Numbered from the stretch's first letter, positions 37,461 to 46,684 are shown. The stretch is DNA of 64,000 nucleotides from Erythrobacteraceae bacterium WH01K (GCA_027941995.1 CP115966.1:2046001-2110000); one strand, 5' to 3'. Made by a program: numbers and translations. The notes: a model not told the origin generated them from the letters alone.

Positions 37461-38509
37461 TGTCCCCCGCCCTCTTTCGTCCGACCTGTCGCAGCAGCGG
37501 GATGCGGCATGATCGCCATCCCGTCGCCGCCTTCGCCCACCGCGATGCGGCGCAGCACCTCGCCCGTGCGGTAATCCACTTCGGCCACCGTGTCCGTGCC
37601 GGTTTCGGCAACATAGACACGGCTCCCGTCCGGGGACCACAGGATGGTGACCTGCTGCCGGCGTTCCGCATTGGCGCGGTCGTCCACCGCGATCGTGCGC
37701 ACCGCCTCGCCCCTTGCCAGGTCGATGACCGTCAGGCTGGTATCGGCAAGGTCGGAGGTGACCGCAACATCGCCCTGCGGCCGGATCGCCAGCCGCAGGG
37801 GAAACGCGCCGACGCCGACTTCGCGCCGAATTTCCAGCGTCATCGGATCGAGCGCGAACGCCTTGTCGCTGCCACGCGCGCTGACCCACAGCGTCTTGCC
37901 ATCGGGCGTCAGGGCGATGCCTTCGGGTTCGATACCGACCTCGACAGAGCGCGGGGCCCGGCGGGTCTTCAGGTCGACCAGCGTCACCGTTTTCGAGCCG
38001 AGATCGGTCGTCCACGCATGATTGCCGTCGGGCGAGACGGCCAGCATATGACTGCCGTCTTTCTGCGTGCTGTATTCGAAGGTTTCCGCCTTGCCCACCG
38101 GGTCGCGGATCCAGAACACGGACCTGCGCCCCTCTGCCGTTGCATACAGGTCGCCATTGGCGTGCCAGACGATCCCGTGCGGGCGCGCATTCTCACCCAG
38201 ATCGATGAACTTCGCGATTGCAAGGTTCTCGGCAACGAAGATCGCAATCCGCGTTTCGCCGTAGCAGGCCAGAGCGATGTGCCGCCCGTCCGGCGATGCC
38301 GCCAGCTCGTGCGGAGTCCTGCAGGCCTGCACGGTGTACGGCTGCGCCGGATCGGACAGGTCGATGCGCGACAGGCTGTCGCCGCGTTTGTTGGCGACGA
38401 ACAGCGTGCCTGCAACGCCGCGCGTCGCAGCCTGCGTTGCTACTGTGTCGGCATAGGGCGCGCACGCGGCGAGCCCCAATGCCGCCAGCGGGACAAACGC
38501 TCTCACCAT
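37457..38509 (-). CDS. YncE-like beta-propeller lipoprotein
   Basis: A 350-residue protein with a signal sequence and lipobox LAAC, so probably a lipid-anchored envelope protein. It has seven or so beta-propeller blades of the YVTN/PQQ-dependent type: GTLFVANKRGDSLSRIDL, LAASPDGRHIALACYGE, MLAVSPDGNHAWTTDLGS, GIALTPDGKTLWVSARGSD, ILWSPDGSRVYVAETGTDT. Likely binding or scaffold role; the ligand is unknown. The start overlaps the end of the M2 peptidase gene by 7 bases, and the stop overlaps the RimB-like gene. Confidence 0.85.
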   Translation of the reverse strand: MVRAFVPLAALGLAACAPYADTVATQAATRGVAGTLFVANKRGDSLSRIDLSDPAQPYTVQACRTPHELAASPDGRHIALACYGETRIAIFVAENLAIAKFIDLGENARPHGIVWHANGDLYATAEGRRSVFWIRDPVGKAETFEYSTQKDGSHMLAVSPDGNHAWTTDLGSKTVTLVDLKTRRAPRSVEVGIEPEGIALTPDGKTLWVSARGSDKAFALDPMTLEIRREVGVGAFPLRLAIRPQGDVAVTSDLADTSLTVIDLARGEAVRTIAVDDRANAERRQQVTILWSPDGSRVYVAETGTDTVAEVDYRTGEVLRRIAVGEGGDGMAIMPHPAAATGRTKEGGGQ

Positions 38510-40362
38510 CCGGAAACCTTGCCCTCGTTCTGTTCGTCCAGCCATGCCTTGAGCGGGGCGAAATACTCGGCCATCGCCTTGCCGCTCATCTCGCGGCTGC
38601 CGGTGAAGGCCTCCAGCGCGTCGGGCCACGGCTTCGATGCGCCCATTTCCAGCATTGCGTTCAGGTTCCGGCCCACTTCCTCGTTCCCGTAGAAGCTGCA
38701 ACGATGCAGCGGCCCTTCCCAGCCCGCCTGGTCGCACGCAGCCTTGTAGAACTGGAACTGAAGGATGCGCGCGAGGAAGTAGCGGGTGTAGGGCGTATTG
38801 CCCGGAATGTGATATTTCGCACCCGGGTCGAAGGCATCGGCAGGCCGCTCGACCGGCGGGGTGATGCCCTGGTATTCCAGCTTCAGGTCGTGCCACGCCT
38901 GGTTGTAGTTTTCCGGCGTGATGGAGCCATCGAAGACGCCCCAGCGCCATTTATCGACCAGCAGGCCGAACGGCAGGAAGGCGATCTTGTCCATCGCCTG
39001 TCGCAGCAGCAGGCCGATATCCTTGTCCGCGCCCGGCACGTCCTCGCGGTCCAGCATGTCGATCTGAACGAGATATTCCGGCGTGATGCTCAGCGCGATC
39101 ATGTCGCCGATCGCCTCGTGGAAGCCGTCATTCGCGCCGTTCAGATGCAGGTAGTCCTGGCTGTTGTAGGCGCGCTGGTAGTAATTGTGGCCCAGCTCGT
39201 GGTGGATCGTGATGAAGTCGTCGGCATTGCGCTTGATGCACATCTTGATCCGCACGTCGTCCACATTGTCGATGTTCCACGCGCTGGCATGGCACACGAC
39301 CTCGCGGTCGGCAGGCTTGGTGAACTGGCTGCGGGAGTAGAACGTCTCGGGCAGCGGTTCGAAGCCGAGCGAGCTGAAGAAATCCTCGCCCACGCGGACC
39401 ATGTCGATTTCGGACAGGCCCTTCGCCTCGATCAGCTCGGTCAGGTCGTAGCCGATGTCGCCCGCCCCCTCGGGCGCGACGAGGGGGTAGATATTGCCCC
39501 ATTCCTGCGCCCACATATTGCCCAGCAGGTCGGCGCGGATCGGGCCGGTCGCAGGCTGGATGGCGTCGCCGTGCTTCTCGTTCAGCTTCGCGCGGACATA
39601 GGTGTGCAGCGACCGGTAGAGCGGGGCGACTTCCTGCCACATCCGCTCCAGCTCGGCGGAGAATTCCTCCGGCGGCATGTCGTAGCCGGAACGCCACATC
39701 GCGCCGACATCGGAAAAGCCCAGTTCCGCAGCGCCTTCATTGGCGATTTCGACCATGCGGGCATAATCATCCTTCATCGGCGCGCCGACCTGCGTGTGCC
39801 AGCTGGCCCACATCTCGGCCAGTTCTTCGGGGCTGCGCTCCAGATTGCCCATCTGCGCCTCGATGTCGGAGCCGTTGATTTCCTCGCCATTCAGCGTGCC
39901 CTTGCCCTTGCCGTACTGGCTGTTGAGGCGGGTCGCGATCTCGTTCAGCTCGACCGCTGCGCCGTCGGCCGTCGGGGCCGGCAGGACGATGCCGTTCCTG
40001 AGCATGTCGAGCTTGCGCGAAACCTCTGCGTCCAGGCCGGGCACCTGCGCATATTTCGCCGCTTCCAGCGCGTAGCGCACGCTCATTTCCGTGCCTTCCG
40101 CGCCCACGGCGGCGGCCAGCGCATCGGTGTCCTCGTTCAGATAGGTCGCATTGACCCAGTAGATGCGGCCCGCGCGCACGGTGAAATCGAAGCCTTCCTT
40201 CTCCACCATGTCGACCCAGTCCGACGCGCCCTGCGGCGTCATCGGGAACTGCGTTGCCATCTCGTTTGCCGGTTCCACATGATCGTCGGCCAGGGCAGGC
40301 GCGGCGAGGCATATGGCCAGCGACAGGAGCGGCGCGCGAAGCGCATTGGGGGACAGTTTCAT
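38503..40362 (-). CDS. M2 family peptidyl-dipeptidase (ACE-like)
   Basis: A 619-residue zinc peptidase resembling bacterial angiotensin-converting-enzyme homologues. A signal peptide (PLLSLAICLAAPALA) sends it to the periplasm. The zinc motif is TIHHELGHNYY, with the third ligand in NDGFHEAIGDMIALS. WHDLKLEYQGITPPVERP is also family-typical. Length agrees with bacterial M2 enzymes. It is first in a tight unit M2-YncE-RimB-RimK; whether the peptidase is functionally linked to S6 modification is not known. Confidence 0.92.
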   Translation of the reverse strand: MKLSPNALRAPLLSLAICLAAPALADDHVEPANEMATQFPMTPQGASDWVDMVEKEGFDFTVRAGRIYWVNATYLNEDTDALAAAVGAEGTEMSVRYALEAAKYAQVPGLDAEVSRKLDMLRNGIVLPAPTADGAAVELNEIATRLNSQYGKGKGTLNGEEINGSDIEAQMGNLERSPEELAEMWASWHTQVGAPMKDDYARMVEIANEGAAELGFSDVGAMWRSGYDMPPEEFSAELERMWQEVAPLYRSLHTYVRAKLNEKHGDAIQPATGPIRADLLGNMWAQEWGNIYPLVAPEGAGDIGYDLTELIEAKGLSEIDMVRVGEDFFSSLGFEPLPETFYSRSQFTKPADREVVCHASAWNIDNVDDVRIKMCIKRNADDFITIHHELGHNYYQRAYNSQDYLHLNGANDGFHEAIGDMIALSITPEYLVQIDMLDREDVPGADKDIGLLLRQAMDKIAFLPFGLLVDKWRWGVFDGSITPENYNQAWHDLKLEYQGITPPVERPADAFDPGAKYHIPGNTPYTRYFLARILQFQFYKAACDQAGWEGPLHRCSFYGNEEVGRNLNAMLEMGASKPWPDALEAFTGSREMSGKAMAEYFAPLKAWLDEQNEGKVSGW

Positions 40363-40431
40363 GACAGGCGATCCTCTGAGGTTGTGATCCGGTTTCCGTT
40401 GTTACCGGAATGAACCTCGACGCCCGCATAA

Positions 40432-40953
40432 TCAAGCGGTTCGGCGCTCCAGCACGAGGCCGATAACGGGCAGGAGCAGGCAGGCGAGGAAGCTGCCGAC
40501 CTTGGGCCAGTACATGGCCGCCGCGATAGCCGCCTGCCGGTCGTCACCCGTGCCTGCCATCAGCTGATCCAGCTGCAGCCACGTCTCCGTGAAATCGGTC
40601 GCGCCGAAGACCAGCGCGGCAAAGACCAGCAGAGCGCCCGGCGTGCGCAGGCTGCCCGCACCGCCCGTCAGGAAATAGAATCCGCCCAGCAGGCTGCCGA
40701 GCGTATAGATCGCGATGAAGGCGAGGTCGCTGACCATGGCGGTGAAGGCAGTGCGATAGACGTCCGCCGCGCTCCATGCGCGGTGGATCTCGTCCACCCG
40801 CTCGGCGCTGCCCGCCCGCTGGTGGGCCATGATGCCGTGCGGGACCCCTTCCACGGCCAGAGGCTGATGCAGCCAGATCGCCACGCCGAAGGCCAGCAAG
40901 CCGCCCAGCCACACGATCAGGAACCGCCGGCGCGAGAGGAACGGGCTTGTCAC
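40432..40953 (-). CDS. Hypothetical four-helix inner membrane protein
   Basis: A 173-residue protein with about four hydrophobic segments (LIVWLGGLLAFGVAIWL, LAFIAIYTLGSLLGGFYFL, ALLVFAALVFGATDF, FLACLLLPVIGLVLE). Starts at GTG overlapping the upstream hydrolase stop (GTGA). No recognised family or motif. It is the last of a four-gene overlapping unit with DsbA-like, GFA and hydrolase genes, so likely coexpressed. Confidence 0.75.
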   Translation of the reverse strand: MTSPFLSRRRFLIVWLGGLLAFGVAIWLHQPLAVEGVPHGIMAHQRAGSAERVDEIHRAWSAADVYRTAFTAMVSDLAFIAIYTLGSLLGGFYFLTGGAGSLRTPGALLVFAALVFGATDFTETWLQLDQLMAGTGDDRQAAIAAAMYWPKVGSFLACLLLPVIGLVLERRTA

Positions 40954-41705
40954 GCGGTATCCGCCAGCCATCCGGCGATCGCGCGGCCAAGCTCCGGCTT
41001 CGTCACGCTGGACATATGGGTGCCGGGAACCTCGGCATAGGTCGCATCCGGCAGCAGGTCTGCCAGCTCCTGCGCCGATCCGTTGTCGCGGTCCTCGTCC
41101 CCGCATACGACCAGCGTGGGCATGGCGACGCGCTGCAGGTCGGCCAGGTCCATGTCCGGCAGTGTCTGGAGCAGCAGGCGCGCCGCAACCCGGTCCACGC
41201 CCTGCGATTTGAGGAACTGCATCGAGAAATAGGCCGGATCGCCGCGCGGGATATTCTCGAACTCGTCGATCACCCGCAGGAAATGGGCACTGCGTTTCGA
41301 CCATTCGCCCAGCCCCGCCGTGCCCATCCCGCCGACCACCAGGCGCTGCGGATCGAGCAAACCTTGCGCGACAGCATGAAGCGAGGTGCGCGCGCCGAGC
41401 GAGAACCCGCCCAGCACGTAATCGCCCGGCGCCAGATGATCGACCAGCGCCGCCACGTCGCGCACCAGCACGTTCTCGCGATATTTCGCGGGATCGTGCG
41501 GCGCCTCGCTGTCCCCGTGCACCCGGAAATCGAGCATAAGGACCTCGTACCCCGCCGCCGCGATGACTTCTGCATGACCCCACTTGATCCAGTTCATCTG
41601 CGCGCTGGAAAAAAGGCCGTGGAGCAGGATAAACGGCGTGCCCTCACCAACGTGGTGCAGTGCGAGGCGAGTGCCGTCGAAGGAGGCGAAGTGTTCGGTG
41701 ATCAT
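40950..41705 (-). CDS. Alpha/beta hydrolase
   Basis: A 251-residue hydrolase: FILLHGLFSSAQMNWIKWG, MLDFRVHGDSEAP, nucleophile elbow GGFSLGARTS with Ser, acid in VVCGDEDRDNGS, and His in VPGTHMSSVTKPE. Length and motifs indicate an esterase/lipase-like enzyme. The ATG at 41705 overlaps the GFA stop (ATGA); an earlier ATG at 41732 would overlap further. Substrate unknown. Part of the four-gene coupled unit. Confidence 0.82.
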   Translation of the reverse strand: MITEHFASFDGTRLALHHVGEGTPFILLHGLFSSAQMNWIKWGHAEVIAAAGYEVLMLDFRVHGDSEAPHDPAKYRENVLVRDVAALVDHLAPGDYVLGGFSLGARTSLHAVAQGLLDPQRLVVGGMGTAGLGEWSKRSAHFLRVIDEFENIPRGDPAYFSMQFLKSQGVDRVAARLLLQTLPDMDLADLQRVAMPTLVVCGDEDRDNGSAQELADLLPDATYAEVPGTHMSSVTKPELGRAIAGWLADTA

Positions 41706-42148
41706 TCGGTCATACCTATCAGAGATTGCCATTCCACTTCACCCTCTGGCTGCGTGTCCCACTGTGGTAGCGCGGGGTCGAGAATCAGATCGGTCCGGCG
41801 GCTGCGCGTCCAGATATGCGCAACGATGGGGACCCCCTGCGGTTCGTCGAGCGATCCCCCTTTAACTGTGACGAAGCCCGGGCGGCTGCGGCCCTCATGA
41901 TAGACCCGGCTGCCACATTGCGCGCAAAACCAGCAAACTGTCATCGATCCACTGTCGGTCGGGCGGGACCACGAGGCGAGAGGACCGTCGCATTCAAAAT
42001 GGGAGCGTCGGACACGAACAGATATGCCGAACGCGCTGGCGGACTGTTTCTGGCATTCGGTACAATGACAGCAATAAGCGGCCCGAGCTTTCTCTATCTG
42101 GTAGCGCACGGCACCACACTGACACCCACCGCTCAGTTCGCCTTTCAC
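41702..42148 (-). CDS. GFA family (CENP-V/glutathione-dependent formaldehyde-activating-like) zinc protein
   Basis: A 148-residue zinc-binding protein. The Cys motifs GGCQCGAVRY, YCCHCTECQ and FCAQCGSRVY are diagnostic of the GFA/Mss4-like fold. The family name derives from an enzyme reported to condense formaldehyde and glutathione, though most members are uncharacterised. GTG start at 42148 overlaps the DsbA-like stop (GTGA). Confidence 0.87.
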   Translation of the reverse strand: MKGELSGGCQCGAVRYQIEKARAAYCCHCTECQKQSASAFGISVRVRRSHFECDGPLASWSRPTDSGSMTVCWFCAQCGSRVYHEGRSRPGFVTVKGGSLDEPQGVPIVAHIWTRSRRTDLILDPALPQWDTQPEGEVEWQSLIGMTE

Positions 42149-42792
42149 CGTTTCACCAAACCTTTCTGCTCCATCCGCCACTTCGCCATCTCGATGCGGT
42201 CCTGCCCGAAGAAGGGCTCTCCGTCGAATACCAGTGTCGGCACACCCCAATGGCCCGCCTGCTCCAGAGAGCTTTGATTGCCGGCAATTTCGGCGTCGAG
42301 CGCCGCCTCATCTCTTTCTATCTCGGCGCCGAGCTCGACGAAATCGAGACCCGCTTCCTCGCAGGCTGAAGACATCGGCCCCTCGTGATGCCAGTTCTCC
42401 ACGCCGCCCCAGATGCGCTGGCCCATTTCGTGCGCGAAAGCGACGCCCTTGCCACGCCGGGCGGCGGCCTGACCCAGTCGAGTGACATAGCGAATATATG
42501 GCTGATCCTCGGCAATCCGCCGCGTTTCCATGTTTTGGATGATCGGGTCGGGACGCGGCGGGCCGAAGGGGATGCCGTGAAACTGCGCCACCCGCATCAT
42601 GTCTCGCATGGTGTAGCCGAGCCAGTTGGGATGGTTGCGCTCGAAAAAATCGGGCTCGCGGATCGCGAGCGGCCAGACGGGACGCAGCGCGATGGCCAGG
42701 TCGTATTCCTCGGCCATGGCGCGATATCGCCCGATCGACAGATAGCTGTAGGGTGAGCGGAAACTGAAATAGAGGTCGGCGGTCAGCGTCAT
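42145..42792 (-). CDS. DsbA-family / 2-hydroxychromene-2-carboxylate isomerase-like protein
   Basis: A 215-residue thioredoxin-fold protein of the kappa-GST/HCCA isomerase group. It opens ADLYFSFRSPYSYLS (active-site Ser, not the CxxC of true DsbA), and closes QAGHWGVPTLVFDGEPFFGQ, a typical cis-Pro region. So it is more likely a glutathione-dependent isomerase than an oxidoreductase. No signal peptide. First gene in the four-gene coupled unit, whose partners also suggest glutathione chemistry. Confidence 0.85.
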   Translation of the reverse strand: MTLTADLYFSFRSPYSYLSIGRYRAMAEEYDLAIALRPVWPLAIREPDFFERNHPNWLGYTMRDMMRVAQFHGIPFGPPRPDPIIQNMETRRIAEDQPYIRYVTRLGQAAARRGKGVAFAHEMGQRIWGGVENWHHEGPMSSACEEAGLDFVELGAEIERDEAALDAEIAGNQSSLEQAGHWGVPTLVFDGEPFFGQDRIEMAKWRMEQKGLVKR

Positions 42793-42815
42793 ACAGGCCT
42801 TTCCCTAGCCGCCCA

Positions 42816-43361
42816 TCACCGGAAGAAACAGTTCCGCCCTGCATAGAGGCCCGATACCTCGTCGGTGTCCAGAAAGCCGCCGATCGAGCCGCCGAGGGCG
42901 AATTCCTTGCCCAGCGTGCTGTCGCTGATGGGGGCGAAGCCTGTTTCGCCCTCGACGATGGTGCGCCGCGTGCCGACGCTCACGCCGTCTGCCGTGGCGA
43001 TGTCTGCGTCCGGATCCTGGAGATACCAGCCGACGAAACGGTCCTGCTGGAAATTCACCGTGAACCCCTCGCCGAACTGGCTGAAGGACATGGGCCCGGC
43101 GCCGCATTCGCCATTGTCCGAACGATCCGCGACCTCGCCGATGACGCCTTGCAGCGCATTTTCAACGATCTCGCGCTCGACCGAGAACGGCAGCGTTTCG
43201 CCGCCGATGACCAGCCCCTCGCCCGTCAGGATCACGGCCTGCGCCTGCACGGCAGCGCCTGCCCCGCCGGGCTGCTGTTCGTAGGGAGGCGGCGCTTCCG
43301 CGCTGCACGCTGCGAGCGCCAGCGCGGCCGGCGCAAACGCTGCGAGACGGACGCGGTGCAC
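42816..43361 (-). CDS. Hypothetical lipoprotein
   Basis: A 181-residue protein with a signal sequence ending in the lipobox LAAC, so likely membrane-anchored. The mature part has SFSQFGEGFTVNFQQDRFVG and GKEFALGGSIGGF, which suggest a small beta-rich domain. No family recognised. It lies just downstream of asd, 7 bases from it, and is probably in the same transcript. Confidence 0.8.
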   Translation of the reverse strand: MHRVRLAAFAPAALALAACSAEAPPPYEQQPGGAGAAVQAQAVILTGEGLVIGGETLPFSVEREIVENALQGVIGEVADRSDNGECGAGPMSFSQFGEGFTVNFQQDRFVGWYLQDPDADIATADGVSVGTRRTIVEGETGFAPISDSTLGKEFALGGSIGGFLDTDEVSGLYAGRNCFFR

Positions 43362-43368
43362 GGCGCGC

Positions 43369-44394
43369 CTATCCCTTCTTCAGATGGTGGCGACCGAGGA
43401 GCTCGGCAATCTGGACCGCATTGAGCGCCGCGCCTTTCCGCAGATTGTCGGACACGCACCACAGCGTCAGGCCGTTCTCGACCGTCGGGTCATCGCGCAC
43501 GCGGCTGATATAGGTCGCCCCGTCGCCTGCGGCCTCGACCGGGGTGACGTATCCCTCGTCTTCGCGCTTGTCGATCAGCATGATACCCGGCGCCTCGCGC
43601 AGGATGTCCTGTGCATCACTGGCCGAGAGCTCCTTCTCGAATTCGATGTTCACCGATTCGGAATGGCCGACGAACACGGGCACGCGCACGCAGGTAGCGT
43701 TGAGCTTGATCCTGGGATCGAGGATCTTCTTCGTCTCGACCACCATCTTCCATTCTTCCTTGGTCGATCCGTCATCCATGAAAACGTCGATATGCGGGAT
43801 GACGTTGAAGGCGATCTGCTTCGTGAAGGCTTCGGGTTCGACCGGATCGCCGACGAAGATGGCGCGGCTTTGCTGGAACAGCTCGTCCATGCCGGCCTTC
43901 CCTGCACCCGATACCGACTGGTAGGTGCTGACGACAACGCGCTTGATCGTTGCCGCGTCGTGCAGCGGCTTCAGCGCAACCACCAGCTGCGCGGTCGAGC
44001 AGTTGGGGTTGGCGATGATGTTGCGCTTCTTGAAATCGTCGATCGCGTCGGGGTTCACCTCCGGCACGATCAGCGGCACGTCCGGGTCCATCCGGTAGAG
44101 CGAGCTGTTGTCGATCACCACGCAGCCTGCCGCTGCCGCCTTGGGCGCATATTCCTTCGCCGGGCCGCTGCCTGCGGCAAACAGGGCGATGTCCCAGCCC
44201 GCCCAGTCGAAATGTTCGATATTGCGGCATTTGAGCATCTTGCCGCTGTCGCCATATTCCACTTCCGTGCCGTGGCTGCGGCTGGATGCGACGGCGGCCA
44301 CCTCGTCGGCGGGAAATTCCCTCTCCGCAAGGATCTGCATCATCTCGCGGCCGACATTCCCGGTCGCTCCGACGACTGCTACGCGATAGCCCAA
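43369..44394 (-). CDS. asd: Aspartate-semialdehyde dehydrogenase, TTG start
   Basis: Makes aspartate semialdehyde for lysine/diaminopimelate, threonine and methionine. The 341-residue protein starts with GYRVAVVGATGNVGREMMQI. It has IIANPNCSTAQLVVAL with the catalytic Cys, and RVPVFVGHSESVNIEFE. Length is typical. The only sensible start is TTG at 44394, with GGAGAA 5-6 bases upstream. The frame remains open further upstream by chance. A lipoprotein gene follows. Confidence 0.95.
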   Translation of the reverse strand: MGYRVAVVGATGNVGREMMQILAEREFPADEVAAVASSRSHGTEVEYGDSGKMLKCRNIEHFDWAGWDIALFAAGSGPAKEYAPKAAAAGCVVIDNSSLYRMDPDVPLIVPEVNPDAIDDFKKRNIIANPNCSTAQLVVALKPLHDAATIKRVVVSTYQSVSGAGKAGMDELFQQSRAIFVGDPVEPEAFTKQIAFNVIPHIDVFMDDGSTKEEWKMVVETKKILDPRIKLNATCVRVPVFVGHSESVNIEFEKELSASDAQDILREAPGIMLIDKREDEGYVTPVEAAGDGATYISRVRDDPTVENGLTLWCVSDNLRKGAALNAVQIAELLGRHHLKKG

Positions 44395-44547
44395 AGTATT
44401 TCTCCGATCGGTTGGCGCGAGGGGGCACGGCCCGCCATCGCAGTTGCGTGTTCGACGTAATGGCGGGACAAGAGCATTGTAACCCCTTTTCATGGGCCCT
44501 TCTTGTGGGCCCGTCTGATCAGCCCCTCTTGCAAGGATGCCTGTCCC

Positions 44548-45432
44548 GTGACCGAACCGACACTCGACGATTGGCGCAGGCAGGCAAGCACCTTTGCCTT
44601 TGGCGACTGCAACATCGCCTACTGGACGGCCCTTTCTTCGAATGACGGTTCCGGCCGGCCGTTGCTGCTGGTGCACGGCTATCCCACTGCCGCCTGGGAC
44701 TGGCACAAGGTCTGGCCCCGGCTCTCCGCCCGGCACAGCTTGGTGGCGCCCGACATGATCGGCTTCGGCCTCTCGGACAAGCCGCGTGCCGCCGCCAGCT
44801 ATTCGATCCATCGCCAGGCCGACATGCACGAGGCGCTGCTCGCCGATCTCGGTATTTCCGAATACGATGCGCTGGTCCACGATTACGGCGTATCGGTCGG
44901 GCAGGAACTGCTGGCCCGCCGGGCGGAGGGATCGGGGGCGCAGGGCCTCGGCAAGGTCGTCTTCCTCAATGGCGGTATCTTTCCCGACCAGCACCGGCCC
45001 CGACCGATCCAGAAACTGGGCGTATCGCCGCTGGGTTTCCTGGTCGGCTGGCTGACCACGCGGGAGAAATTCGGGCGGAGTTTCTCAGAAGTCTTCGGCC
45101 CCGATACCCAGCCGACGGCACGGGAACTGGACGAATTCTGGTCGCTCATCACGCATGATCGCGGCAACCGGATCATGCACCGCCTGCTGCACTACATCGC
45201 CGACCGGCAGGAACACGCCGGGCGGTGGTTCGATGCGCTGGACCGGGCGCAGGGCGATATCGGCCTGATCAACGGCGCACGGGACCCGGTATCGGGCCGC
45301 CACGCCTACGATGCATGGCGTGACCGCCTGCCCGGTGCTCGCCACCATCTGATCGAAACCGTCGGCCATTATCCGCAGGTGGAGGCCTCGGCCGAAACCG
45401 CCGAAGTCGCGCTCGGCTGGCTCTCCGCATAG
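44548..45432 (+). CDS. Alpha/beta hydrolase, haloalkane-dehalogenase-like
   Basis: A 294-residue enzyme. LLLVHGYPTAAWDWHKVWPR, MIGFGLSDKP and VHDYGVSVGQEL, with Asp as nucleophile, are close to haloalkane dehalogenase and epoxide hydrolase relatives. His is in IETVGHYPQVEA. The exact substrate is unclear. The GTG at 44548 with AAGGA 10 bases upstream is preferred; an ATG at 44503 is possible. It converges on rplS with a bidirectional terminator between. Confidence 0.82.
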   Translation: MTEPTLDDWRRQASTFAFGDCNIAYWTALSSNDGSGRPLLLVHGYPTAAWDWHKVWPRLSARHSLVAPDMIGFGLSDKPRAAASYSIHRQADMHEALLADLGISEYDALVHDYGVSVGQELLARRAEGSGAQGLGKVVFLNGGIFPDQHRPRPIQKLGVSPLGFLVGWLTTREKFGRSFSEVFGPDTQPTARELDEFWSLITHDRGNRIMHRLLHYIADRQEHAGRWFDALDRAQGDIGLINGARDPVSGRHAYDAWRDRLPGARHHLIETVGHYPQVEASAETAEVALGWLSA

Positions 45433-45436
45433 GAAA

Positions 45437-45465
45437 AGGGCGCCCCGGTGATCCCGGGACGCCCT
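45437..45465. terminator. Bidirectional terminator between hydrolase and rplS
   Basis: Stem AGGGCG-CCCGG/CCGGG-CGCCCT with one mismatched pair. On the minus strand it is followed by TTTTCC, ending rplS; on the plus strand by CTCTCTT. Confidence 0.75.
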
Positions 45466-45497
45466 CTCTTGGTGTCTTTATATGGAAGGTGCGACGC

Positions 45498-45887
45498 TTA
45501 TGCGTCCGCCTTCTTCGTATCCTTTGCAGGACGGGTGTCGCGGCGCTCGGCAATACGGGCGCTCTTACCGGTGCGGCCACGCAGATAGTACAGCTTGGCG
45601 CGGCGCACGACACCGCGGCGAACCACGGTGATGCTGTCCAGGATGGGCGAATAGAGCGGGAAAACACGCTCCACGCCTTCGCCGAAGCTCATCTTGCGAA
45701 CGGTGAAGTTGCTGCCCATGCCGCGGTTGGAGCGGGCGATGCACACGCCTTCGAAGTTCTGCACACGCTCGCGCGTGCCTTCGACGACCTTCACGCCGAC
45801 ACGCACGGTATCACCGGCGCGAAATTCGGGAATGTCCCTGCCGAGATTGTCGATTGCCTCGGCTTCGAGTGTCTGGATCAGGTTCAC
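45498..45887 (-). CDS. rplS: Ribosomal protein L19
   Basis: A 129-residue large-subunit protein at the 30S interface. [46 protein letters not shown] and [13 protein letters not shown] are diagnostic. GTG start overlaps the trmD stop (GTGA). Followed by a strong terminator. Confidence 0.97.
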   Translation of the reverse strand: MNLIQTLEAEAIDNLGRDIPEFRAGDTVRVGVKVVEGTRERVQNFEGVCIARSNRGMGSNFTVRKMSFGEGVERVFPLYSPILDSITVVRRGVVRRAKLYYLRGRTGKSARIAERRDTRPAKDTKKADA

Positions 45888-46630
45888 TGGTCCGTACCTT
45901 TCTGTTCATGCCGCTCGCCAGAGGCAGACTGGACCCGAGCGTCACTGTGACGCTCCCACAAGTCCGGCCTGCGTAACCGTGTATCGGTTTCCGACGCAGC
46001 CTTTCGCCACGCCGCAACCTTCGCATGATCCCCCGATCGCAGCACTTCAGGGATCGTGCGCCCTTCCCACATCTGAGGCCGGGTATATTGCGGATACTCG
46101 AGCAGTCCTTCCTCGAAGGATTCCTCGGTACCGCTGGAAGCCGCGCCCATTACGCCGGGAAGCAGCCGAATGCAAGCGTCGAGTATGGCGAGCGCCGCCG
46201 GTTCGCCGCCCGACAGGACGATGTCGGCAAGCGACACCTCCTCCACGTCGCGGGCCTCGAAGATACGCTCGTCGAAGCCCTCGAACCGGCCGCACAGGAT
46301 CGTAACGCCGGGTCCGGCCACGAGCTTGCGGATGCGCGCCTGCGTGACCGGCCTGCCCCGCGGTGTCATGGCGAGCACCGGCGCATCCGGCTGCGCCGCG
46401 CGGGCGTGGTCGATTGCCGCGCCCAGCACGTCCGCCTTCAGCACCATTCCTGCCCCGCCGCCGGCCGGCGTATCGTCCACTGTGCGGTGCTTGTCGGTGG
46501 CGAAGTCGCGGATTTGCACGGTCTCCAGCGTCCAGTCCCCCCGCTCCAGAGCCCGTCCTGCCAGGGACACGCCCAGCGGCCCGGGAAACATCTCCGGGTA
46601 AAGGGTCAGGACGGTCGCGGCGAATGTCAC
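45884..46630 (-). CDS. trmD: tRNA (guanine-N1-)-methyltransferase
   Basis: A 248-residue SPOUT enzyme methylating G37 of tRNAs. [46 protein letters not shown] (knot) and [17 protein letters not shown] are hallmarks. GTG start at 46630, with no clear Shine-Dalgarno. rplS follows with a 4-base overlap. Upstream, instead of rimM, lies a reductase gene on the opposite strand, so trmD needs its own promoter in the 54-base gap. Confidence 0.96.
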   Translation of the reverse strand: MTFAATVLTLYPEMFPGPLGVSLAGRALERGDWTLETVQIRDFATDKHRTVDDTPAGGGAGMVLKADVLGAAIDHARAAQPDAPVLAMTPRGRPVTQARIRKLVAGPGVTILCGRFEGFDERIFEARDVEEVSLADIVLSGGEPAALAILDACIRLLPGVMGAASSGTEESFEEGLLEYPQYTRPQMWEGRTIPEVLRSGDHAKVAAWRKAASETDTRLRRPDLWERHSDARVQSASGERHEQKGTDQ

Positions 46631-46635
46631 GGGTT

Positions 46636-46660
46636 GGCACTACAACGATGGGCACTACAA
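46636..46660. repeat. 10-bp direct repeat between trmD and the reductase gene
   Basis: GGCACTACAA occurs twice, at 46636-46645 and 46651-46660, a 15-base period. It lies in the 54-base divergent gap, so it may be a regulator site or simply a small tandem duplication. Confidence 0.6.
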
Positions 46661-46684
46661 TGCCATCCCGCGATTGTTACGGGT

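Noticed and set aside
38218-40413. 731-codon open frame opposite the M2 peptidase
   Set aside because: Shadow of the peptidase and YncE-like genes; no motif.
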